This document shows positions 57,048 through 64,000 of a DNA stretch of 64,000 nt, in pieces; positions within the stretch are counted from its first letter, which is position 1; each line of letters starts with the position of its first letter. Below the pieces are notes generated by a model. The model did no database searches. It worked only from the letters and a program-made list of their open reading frames with translations, and was not told where the DNA came from. The DNA is from Solidesulfovibrio magneticus RS-1 (GTDB lineage: Bacteria; Desulfobacterota; Desulfovibrionia; Desulfovibrionales; Desulfovibrionaceae), in assembly GCF_000010665.1 (NCBI RefSeq), contig NC_012796.1:992001-1056000 (forward strand), given 5' to 3'. Made by a program: the position numbers and the translations under genes.

Positions 57048-59703
57048 ACAAGGGAAGGATGACGGTGAAAGCGGCGCCGGCGGGCCTGTTCCGGTCGGCC
57101 GTGATGGAGCCCCCGTGCGCCTTGACCACGGCGCGGCAAATCGCCAACCCTAGTCCATACCCGGAGGTGCTGGACCGGTCGCCGCGCTGAAACCGTTCGA
57201 AAAGTTTTTCCGGATCGCCCGGAGGCAGGCCCGGACCGGCGTCACGAACCTCGATTACGGCCTTATGGCCGCGAATAGCGGCGGAAACAAGGATTTCCGT
57301 CCCTAGCGGGGTGTGTTTGGCCGCGTTTTCCAGCAGATTGATGAGCACCTGCTCCATAAGCACTTCGTCCATGGGGATGGGAGGCAAGTCGTCGGGGATG
57401 TCCAGGTGCACCGCATGGCCGGCCAGCGTCGCGTCGAGGCGGGCCAGGGCGCTGCCCACCACGTCTTCGATGGGAATAAGCTTGATGTCCGGCACGACGG
57501 ACCCGGATTCCAGGGCGGCGATGCGCAGCAAGTTGTCCACCAATCGTTCCAGGCGTGAGGCTTCCTGGGCGATGTTCTCCTCCAGGGAGCGGCGCACCTC
57601 GGGCGTGGTGGCCTCGCCCAAGGCGAGCAGGCTCTCCGCTGACCCGGCGATGGCGGAGAGGGGCGTCTTGAAATCGTGGGTCACGGTGGAGAGGAGGGCG
57701 GCACGCAATTTTTCCCTTTCCGCTTCGACCAGGGTCTTCTTGGCTCGCTCTTCCAGGCGGTCTACGTCCAGGGCCAGGGCTGTCTGATGCACCACCGCCT
57801 CCAGAAGCCTGCGACGATCCGGAAGCTCCAACGAGTCGGCCGCATCCGGGGAGTCGGGGCGAAGGCCCATGACGCCGAGAATTGCCTCGGTTCCGGGCAG
57901 GGGCAGATACAGGGCGTCGGATTCGGCCAGGGTCTGTGTGGTGAGGCCTGCCGGCTTGCCGTTGTCGAAGACCCATTGGGCTACGCCCACGTCCTTGTCG
58001 GTGAGGGTCTCGTTTGCCTCGGAGACAAAGGCGTCTTCGAGTTTCCCCTCGGTGTTCGGCAGGAGTGCGAAGGTGGTGCAACCGAAAATACGCGTGATGT
58101 GCTCATGGGCCACGAGCAGGAGATTGGCGGCACCGCGCGTGGTGGCCAGATTGCGGGAGAAGTCGCTGAGCTCCGACGCCTGCCGTTCGAGTTGCACGGC
58201 GCTGTCGGCTTGGGCCTTGACGCGCGAGGCCATGCTGCTGAGCACGAGGGCCACCAGGAACATGACCGCGAAGGTGACCAGGTAGGCCACGTCCGTTACC
58301 GAAAAACTGAACCGGGGCGGCACGAAGCAGAAATCGAAGGCCAACACGGACAGTACCGAGGCCGCCGCCGAGGCCCGCCGGGACAGCCAGATCGAGGCGG
58401 CCAAGACCCCGACCAGATAGACCATGATGAGGTTGGCCAGTTCGAAATAGGGGTACATGGCGAAGCAGGCTGCGGTGCTGGCAGCCACAATGCCAAGCGC
58501 TGCCGGCAGGTCTTTCCAGCGGCCCTTGGCCAGGGCCGGGGGGGGACGTCTGGCGGCCGGGAGTCGGGGGTCCTGTCCCTTGATGACGTGGACGTCGATT
58601 TCGCCGCTTTCCCGCACCAGCTGATCGACTGGGCTGCCGCGCAGGACATCGAGGAGGTTGCGGGTCAGCGGCTTGCCAATGACGATCCGGGTCACGTTGT
58701 GCTGCCGGGCAAAGCCGACCACGAGTTTGGCTACGTCGGCCCCGGTCAGAACATGGGTCTGCGCGCCGAGTTCCTGGGCTAGTCGCAAGTTGGCCATGGC
58801 TTGGTCGGTCGAGGTCCCTTCGGGACTTTTCTGGATGAACAGGGCGTGCCAGTCGGCGTGGAGCCCGTCGGCCAGACGCTTGGCCGTCCGTACCAGGGTG
58901 GCCGAGTACGGGGAAGGCCCCACGCAGACCAGGATGCGTTCGGCCGTGGGCCAGGTCGTCTCGATGGCGTGTCCCCGGCGGTAGACGAGGACTTCGGTGC
59001 CTACCCGGTTGGCTGTCTGGCGCAGGGCCAGTTCGCGAAGGGCGTTCAGGTTGCCTACCCGGAAAAAGTTTTCCCCGGCCCACTCGGCTTGCTTGGGCAG
59101 GTAGACCTTGCCTTCGGTCAGGCGTTGGCGCAGATCCTCGGGCGGCAGGTCGACGAGAATGACGGACTGGGCCTTGGCCAAAACGGCGTCGGGCACGGTT
59201 TCGCGCACGCGCACGCCGGTAATTTGCGCCACGATGTCGTTTAAGCTCTCCAGGTGCTGCACATTGAGGGTCGTCCAGACGTCGAGCCCATGTTCGAGCA
59301 ACTCCTCGACATCTTGCCATCGCTTCGGGTGGCGGCAGCCCGGGGCGTTGGTATGGGCCAGTTCGTCCACCAGGATAAGCGACGGGCGCTTGGCCAGGGC
59401 CGTGTTGAGGTCGAATTCCTCCAGGGCGTGGCCCCGATAGTCGATGCGTTGGCGAGGTAGGATGGACATGCCGTAGAGCAGGGCCTCGGTGTCCTGGCGT
59501 CCGTGGGTCTCCACGATGCCAACCAGGGGTTCGACGCCTTCGGTCATCTTGAGGCGCGCCGCTTCCAGCATGGCGTAGGTCTTGCCTACCCCCGGGGCCA
59601 TGCCGAGGAAGATACGCAGTTGGCCGCGCCGCTTGTTCTCCTCCTCGCGCTGCACCATGGCCAGCAAGGCATCCGGGTCAGGGCGGTTGTCCTCGTCGTG
59701 CAT
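57034..59703 (-). CDS. kdpD: KdpD K+-sensing histidine kinase
   Basis: 889 aa. N-terminal KdpD domain with Walker A GMAPGVGKTYAML and PSLILVDELAHTNAPG, a USP domain (~250-370), four closely spaced membrane helices (DUF4118, ~395-500), GAF (~530-660), HisKA with STVTHDFKTPLSAIAGSAES, HATPase with SGYGLGLAICRAVVKAHG. Senses low K+ or turgor and phosphorylates KdpE. AAGGAAGG RBS. Confidence 0.97.
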   Translation of the reverse strand: MHDEDNRPDPDALLAMVQREEENKRRGQLRIFLGMAPGVGKTYAMLEAARLKMTEGVEPLVGIVETHGRQDTEALLYGMSILPRQRIDYRGHALEEFDLNTALAKRPSLILVDELAHTNAPGCRHPKRWQDVEELLEHGLDVWTTLNVQHLESLNDIVAQITGVRVRETVPDAVLAKAQSVILVDLPPEDLRQRLTEGKVYLPKQAEWAGENFFRVGNLNALRELALRQTANRVGTEVLVYRRGHAIETTWPTAERILVCVGPSPYSATLVRTAKRLADGLHADWHALFIQKSPEGTSTDQAMANLRLAQELGAQTHVLTGADVAKLVVGFARQHNVTRIVIGKPLTRNLLDVLRGSPVDQLVRESGEIDVHVIKGQDPRLPAARRPPPALAKGRWKDLPAALGIVAASTAACFAMYPYFELANLIMVYLVGVLAASIWLSRRASAAASVLSVLAFDFCFVPPRFSFSVTDVAYLVTFAVMFLVALVLSSMASRVKAQADSAVQLERQASELSDFSRNLATTRGAANLLLVAHEHITRIFGCTTFALLPNTEGKLEDAFVSEANETLTDKDVGVAQWVFDNGKPAGLTTQTLAESDALYLPLPGTEAILGVMGLRPDSPDAADSLELPDRRRLLEAVVHQTALALDVDRLEERAKKTLVEAEREKLRAALLSTVTHDFKTPLSAIAGSAESLLALGEATTPEVRRSLEENIAQEASRLERLVDNLLRIAALESGSVVPDIKLIPIEDVVGSALARLDATLAGHAVHLDIPDDLPPIPMDEVLMEQVLINLLENAAKHTPLGTEILVSAAIRGHKAVIEVRDAGPGLPPGDPEKLFERFQRGDRSSTSGYGLGLAICRAVVKAHGGSITADRNRPAGAAFTVILPLYANE

Positions 59704-59713
59704 GCTTCCTTCC

Positions 59714-60301
59714 TTACTTCGTGCTGGTCAGGGCATCCAGCTCCAAATTGAGGCGCAGCACGTTGACGCGCGGTTCTCCCCAAAACCCCCAGAGACGTCC
59801 CTCCGTGTGCCGGGCGACCAGATCGGCGACGGTTTGCCCGGGCAGGCCTCTCGCCTTGGCCACCCGGGTAACCTGGTAAGAGGCGGCCTCCGGGCTGATG
59901 TCGGGATCAAGCCCACTGGCCGAGGTCGTGACCAGGTCCATGGGCACGGACGGGCCGGCATTGTCCATGCTAAGCGCTTGCGCGCGTTCCTGGACCGCCT
60001 GGCGCAAATCGGGGTTGGAAGGGGCGAGGTTGGAGCCCGACGAGGCGGCGGCATTGTAGGGATAGGGCGCTGTGGCCGAGGGGCGGCCGTGGAAATAGCG
60101 GTCGGACGTGAAAGGCTGGCCGAGCAGGGAAGACCCCACGATGCCCCCTTGCCGTTCGATCAGGGATCCCATGGCCTTGTTCGGAAAGACTCCCGCGCCG
60201 AGTGCGGTAACGGCCAAGGGGTAGACGAGGCCGGTCAGGACGCTCAGCCACAGCAACATCAGACAGGATGGCTTCAGCTGTTTTCCGAGTTCGACGAGCA
60301 T
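59714..60301 (-). CDS. kdpC: K+-transporting ATPase subunit KdpC
   Basis: 195 aa from the ATG at 60301 (AAAGGAG upstream). One N-terminal membrane helix (CLMLLWLSVLTGLVYPLAVT), then QPFTSDRYFHGRPSATAPYP and SGSNLAPSNPDLRQAV, and the C-terminal GLDPDISPEAASYQVTRVAK, all standard for KdpC. Stabilises ATP binding to KdpB. Confidence 0.97.
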   Translation of the reverse strand: MLVELGKQLKPSCLMLLWLSVLTGLVYPLAVTALGAGVFPNKAMGSLIERQGGIVGSSLLGQPFTSDRYFHGRPSATAPYPYNAAASSGSNLAPSNPDLRQAVQERAQALSMDNAGPSVPMDLVTTSASGLDPDISPEAASYQVTRVAKARGLPGQTVADLVARHTEGRLWGFWGEPRVNVLRLNLELDALTSTK

Positions 60302-60312
60302 AGTCGTCTCCT

Positions 60313-62382
60313 TTAGGCCCAACCGAGGGCCGCGATCAGCATGTCGATGCATTTGATGCCGACAAACGGCACGATCAGTCCGCCCAGGCCATAGACGAGG
60401 AGGTTTCGTCGCAGGGCGACCACGGCCGGAACCGGCACGTATTTGACGCCCCGAAGCGCCAGGGGAATGAGGAAGACGATGATCAGGGCGTTGAAGACCA
60501 CGGCCGCGAGCACGGCGGATTTCGGCGTGGCCAGCCCCATGACGTTGAGCAGGGCCAGCTGCGGGTAGATGCCGATGAACACGGCCGGGATGATGGCGAA
60601 GTACTTGGCGATGTCGTTGGCGATGGAAAAGGTGGTCAGCGAGCCGCGCGTCATAAGCAGTTGCTTGCCGATGGCCACGACTTCCAGGAGCTTGGTGGGG
60701 TTGGAGTCGAGGTCCACCATGTTGCCGGCCTCCTTGGCGGCCTGGGTGCCGGAATTCATGGCCACGCCCACGTCGGCCTGGGCCAGGGCGGGGGCATCGT
60801 TGGTGCCGTCGCCGGTCATGGCCACCATCTTGCCCTCGGCCTGGTATTGGCGGATGCGGGCGAGCTTGGCCTCGGGCGTGGCCTCGGCCAGGAAGTCGTC
60901 CACCCCGGCCTCGGCGGCAATGGCGGCGGCCGTCAGCGGATTGTCGCCCGTGACCATGATGGTCTTGATGCCCATGGCCCGAAGCTCGGCAAAGCGTTCG
61001 CGGATGCCGCCCTTGACGATGTCTTTGAGCCAAACGACGCCAAGCGGCTTGCCATTTTCAGCCACCACCAGCGGCGTACCGCCGGATTTGGCCACTTCGC
61101 GGATGGTGCGCTCAACCTCTTCGGGTATCCGGTTGCCTGCAGCTTCGGCCAGGGCCTTGACCGCGTCGGCCGCACCCTTGCGGATGCTGCGGCCCGACAG
61201 ATCGACGCCGGACAGACGCGTTTGGGCTGTAAACGGCACGAAGGTCGCGCCCAGGGCTTCCAGGTCATGGCCGCGAATGTCGAAGCGCTCCTTGGCCAGG
61301 ACCACGATGGACCGACCCTCGGGCGTCTCGTCGGCCAGGGAGGCTAGTTGGGCCACTTCCGCCAACTGGCGTTCGTCTATCCCCTTGGCCGGCAGGAACG
61401 CGGTGGCCTGGCGGTTGCCGAGGGTAATGGTGCCGGTCTTGTCAAGCAGCAGCACGTCCACGTCGCCGGCGGCCTCCACGGCCCTGCCCGAGGTGGCGAT
61501 GACCCCGGCCTGAATCAGCCGATCCATGCCGGCGATGCCGATGGCCGAGAGCAGCCCGCCGATGGTGGTGGGGGCCAGGCAGACAAACAGCGCGGCCAGG
61601 GCGGTGATGGTTACGGCCTGCCCCTGGCCGGCGGCAGACACGGCATAGGCCGACATGGGGCGTAGCGTCACGCAGACCATGAGGAAGATCAGTGTCAGGG
61701 AGGCAAGCAGGATATTGAGGGCGATCTCGTTGGGCGTCTTGCGGCGTTTTGCGCCCTCGACCAGGGAAATCATGCGGTCGAGGAAGGTCTCGCCGGCGTC
61801 GGCCGCCACCTTGACCACCAGCCAGTCCGAAAGCAGGCGCGTGCCGCCGGTAACGGCGCTGCGGTCGCCGCCAGCCTCGCGGATGACCGGGGCGGACTCG
61901 CCCGTGATGGCGGACTCGTCCACCGAGGCGATACCTTCCACGATCTCGCCGTCGGAAGCAATGGTGTCGCCGGCTTCGACGAGGAACAGGTCACCCCGGC
62001 GCAGAGAACTGGCCGGGACTTCGGCCACAGCGGCGTCGCGCCGTGGGGATGCGAGCTTTTTGGCGCTCACGTCCCGGCGCAATCCCCGCAAGGCGGCGGC
62101 CTGGGCTTTTCCCCGGCCTTCGGCCATGGCCTCGGCGAAGTTGGCGAAGAGTACGGTCGCCCACAGCCAGGCTGCGACGGCGGCCACGAAGCCGACCGGG
62201 GCTTCGCCATGGCCAAGTATCGCTTGGACGGCCAGGACCGTGGTCAGGATGCTGCCGACGTAGACCGTGAACATGACGGGATTGCGCGCCTGCCGGGCCG
62301 GTGCGAGCTTGCGCAAACAGTCGAGGCCGGCTTGGCGAACAATGGAGGGATCAAAAAGCGGACGTTTGGTATGCTTGGTCAT
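60313..62382 (-). CDS. kdpB: K+-transporting P-type ATPase subunit KdpB
   Basis: 689 aa from the ATG at 62382 (GAGG upstream), usual length. Phosphorylation site [19 protein letters not shown] in [18 protein letters not shown], hinge [20 protein letters not shown], and [15 protein letters not shown] in the last membrane domain. Hydrolyses ATP to power K+ uptake through KdpA. Confidence 0.98.
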   Translation of the reverse strand: MTKHTKRPLFDPSIVRQAGLDCLRKLAPARQARNPVMFTVYVGSILTTVLAVQAILGHGEAPVGFVAAVAAWLWATVLFANFAEAMAEGRGKAQAAALRGLRRDVSAKKLASPRRDAAVAEVPASSLRRGDLFLVEAGDTIASDGEIVEGIASVDESAITGESAPVIREAGGDRSAVTGGTRLLSDWLVVKVAADAGETFLDRMISLVEGAKRRKTPNEIALNILLASLTLIFLMVCVTLRPMSAYAVSAAGQGQAVTITALAALFVCLAPTTIGGLLSAIGIAGMDRLIQAGVIATSGRAVEAAGDVDVLLLDKTGTITLGNRQATAFLPAKGIDERQLAEVAQLASLADETPEGRSIVVLAKERFDIRGHDLEALGATFVPFTAQTRLSGVDLSGRSIRKGAADAVKALAEAAGNRIPEEVERTIREVAKSGGTPLVVAENGKPLGVVWLKDIVKGGIRERFAELRAMGIKTIMVTGDNPLTAAAIAAEAGVDDFLAEATPEAKLARIRQYQAEGKMVAMTGDGTNDAPALAQADVGVAMNSGTQAAKEAGNMVDLDSNPTKLLEVVAIGKQLLMTRGSLTTFSIANDIAKYFAIIPAVFIGIYPQLALLNVMGLATPKSAVLAAVVFNALIIVFLIPLALRGVKYVPVPAVVALRRNLLVYGLGGLIVPFVGIKCIDMLIAALGWA

Positions 62383-62392
62383 GGCGAAACCT

Positions 62393-64000
62393 CTACTGGA
62401 ATAGGGCAAGTTGTTCGGCAATCGGCCCCAGCGCCAGAGCGGGTACAAAGGTCAGCGCCCCAACCACCAAAACCACGATGATGAGCAGGGCGACGAAAAT
62501 GCCCCCGTGGGTCGGCAGGGTGCCGGGGCCTTGGGCCAGGCGCTTTTTCCCGGCAAGCGATCCCGCCAGGGCCAGGACCGGGACGATGAGCCAGTAGCGG
62601 GACACGAACATGGCCACGGCTCCGGCAATGGTCCAGAAGGGCGATGTGGCGGTTAGGCCGGCAAAGGCGCTGCCGTTGTTGTTGCCCATGGAGGAAAAGG
62701 CGTAGAGCATCTGGGAGAAGCCGTGCGGTCCCGGGTTGGACACGGCGTCGGCCGGTCCGATCACGGCGGCCAGCGCCGTCCCCGCCAGGCAAAGAAACGG
62801 CGGAATCAGGATGACGAGTGCGGCCATCTTCGTTTCGAATGGTTCGATTTTCTTGCCGCAGTATTCCGGTGTGCGTCCGACCATGAGCCCGGCCACGAAA
62901 ACCGTGACCACGGCGAAGACCAGCATGCCGTAAAGCCCCGACCCCACGCCGCCGTACACCACCTCGCCAAGCTGCATGAGGAGCATGGGCCACATGCCGC
63001 CAAGGGGCGAGAAACTGTCGTGCATGGCATTTACTGATCCATTAGAGGCGGCGGTAGTGGCTGCGGCCCACAAGGCCGATCCGGCCGTGCCGAAGCGGAC
63101 TTCCTTGCCTTCCAAGCTGGGAACGGCCGGTACGCCGATGCCGGACAGGGTCGGATTGGGGACCGATTCGGCGGCGAGTGTCAGTGCGGCAAACCCAGCG
63201 AAGAGGATGGTCATGGCTGCCAGGATGGCCAAACCCTGCCTCCTGTCGCCAATCATGACACCAAAGGTGTGACACAGGGCCGCCGGGATGAGCAGGATGG
63301 CCAACATCTCCAGGAGATTGGTCAGGGGCGTCGGGTTTTCGAGGGGATGGGCAGAGTTGACGTTGAAATAGCCGCCGCCGTTGGTGCCGAGTTGCTTGAT
63401 CGCCACCTGCGAGGCCACGGGGCCAAGGACGATGGTTTGTTTGGCCGGGGGCTGGTCGGTTGACGGCGTGTCGGGCGAAATGGACTCGGCCACATGGGGG
63501 GCGGGATCGAGCCAGTCGGCTTCGACCTGTCCCGTGAACGTCTGGGGCACGCCCTGCCAGACAAGGAGAAGAGCCAGTACGAAGGAGAGCGGCAGCAGGA
63601 TGTACAGGACGGATCGCGTGAGGTCCTGCCAGAAGTTGCCCAGGTGGGTGGTCTCCCGACGGGCAAGGCCACGGATGAGGGCCACAGCCACGGCCATGCC
63701 GGTTGCGGCGGAGAGGAAGTTCTGGACAGCGAGCCCCAGCATCTGGGTGAGGATGCTCATGGTGGATTCGCCGGCGTAGGCCTGCCAGTTGGTATTGGTG
63801 GCGAAGCTTACGGCCGTGTTGACGGCCACGAACGGGTCCACACCGGGAAGGTGCAGAGGATTGAGCGGGAGCCCCCCTTGGAGCCGCTCCAGGACGTAGA
63901 CGAAGACCATGCCGAAGGCGTTGAGGCCGAGCATTACCAGGGCATAGATTTTCCAGTCCATTTCCCGGGAAGCGTCGACGCCGCTGATCCGGTAGAGCAG
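62393..64000 (-). CDS. kdpA: K+-transporting ATPase subunit KdpA (5' end beyond the window)
   Basis: At least 535 codons. The frame continues past an internal ATG at 63961 to the window edge, with [17 protein letters not shown], the usual KdpA stretch upstream of that Met, so the true start lies further right. Selectivity-filter loops [26 protein letters not shown] and [13 protein letters not shown] are present. About ten membrane helices. First of the kdpABCDE run; any kdpF would be outside. Confidence 0.97.
   Translation of the reverse strand: MLYRISGVDASREMDWKIYALVMLGLNAFGMVFVYVLERLQGGLPLNPLHLPGVDPFVAVNTAVSFATNTNWQAYAGESTMSILTQMLGLAVQNFLSAATGMAVAVALIRGLARRETTHLGNFWQDLTRSVLYILLPLSFVLALLLVWQGVPQTFTGQVEADWLDPAPHVAESISPDTPSTDQPPAKQTIVLGPVASQVAIKQLGTNGGGYFNVNSAHPLENPTPLTNLLEMLAILLIPAALCHTFGVMIGDRRQGLAILAAMTILFAGFAALTLAAESVPNPTLSGIGVPAVPSLEGKEVRFGTAGSALWAAATTAASNGSVNAMHDSFSPLGGMWPMLLMQLGEVVYGGVGSGLYGMLVFAVVTVFVAGLMVGRTPEYCGKKIEPFETKMAALVILIPPFLCLAGTALAAVIGPADAVSNPGPHGFSQMLYAFSSMGNNNGSAFAGLTATSPFWTIAGAVAMFVSRYWLIVPVLALAGSLAGKKRLAQGPGTLPTHGGIFVALLIIVVLVVGALTFVPALALGPIAEQLALFQ

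Overview
The window looks like chromosome from a high-GC sulfate-reducing deltaproteobacterium of the Desulfovibrio/Solidesulfovibrio type. This is inferred from the gene families (very large PAS-rich hybrid sensor kinases, a branched-chain-type ABC transporter clustered with two acyl-CoA ligases and an ACT protein, kdpABCDE) and from high-GC core genes interrupted by AT-rich imports. No rRNA, intact tRNA or CRISPR array was found.

Layout. (1) 0-4.8 kb: a 70-aa protein with an apparently leaderless promoter, a 5TM-PAS-GAF hybrid histidine kinase and an SRPBCC protein. (2) 4.8-18.2 kb: a mosaic, partly AT-rich integrative element. It holds an integrase with an excisionase-like protein, a second minimal tyrosine recombinase, an AbrB-like protein, two paralogous P-loop ATPases of the phage/plasmid primase-helicase type, a DUF6573-like protein, a membrane protein and several unusual repeat arrays. 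(3) 18.4-22.9 kb: a three-gene signalling operon (periplasmic-binding sensor kinase, REC protein, REC-HD-GYP protein). (4) 22.9-28.8 kb: scarred DNA with a transposase remnant, a glutaredoxin, a tRNA-Pro 3' fragment, a methyltransferase, a GNAT protein, a CoA-transferase with an in-frame amber codon, and PhnA. (5) 28.9-37.9 kb: a cluster transcribed leftward, coding for a CBS-ACT protein, LivG, an AMP-forming acyl-CoA ligase, LivH, LivM, LivK, LivF and a PaaK-like ligase. It probably imports and CoA-activates an organic acid or amino-acid derivative. (6) 38.2-48.8 kb: two 2447-bp IS66 copies in opposite orientation around a 5.3-kb segment of predicted exported and membrane proteins. (7) 48.9-55 kb: a 2032-aa CheB-CheR-PAS hybrid kinase. 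(8) 55.2-64 kb: a second glutaredoxin copy, a fragment of the SRPBCC gene, and the kdp operon, whose kdpA runs off the right edge.

The clearest evolutionary event is an inversion of 41091-46362 by recombination between the two IS66 copies. The target-site duplications are exchanged between them, and undoing the inversion rejoins a CoA-transferase reading frame, rejoins a small membrane-peptide frame, and puts two tRNA-Pro 3' fragments in direct orientation. The most intriguing uncharacterised structure is the pair of paralogous ATPase genes, each followed downstream by clustered GGTGGA-type repeats in both orientations. At the first gene these form two four-unit heptamer arrays facing each other across an AT-rich core.
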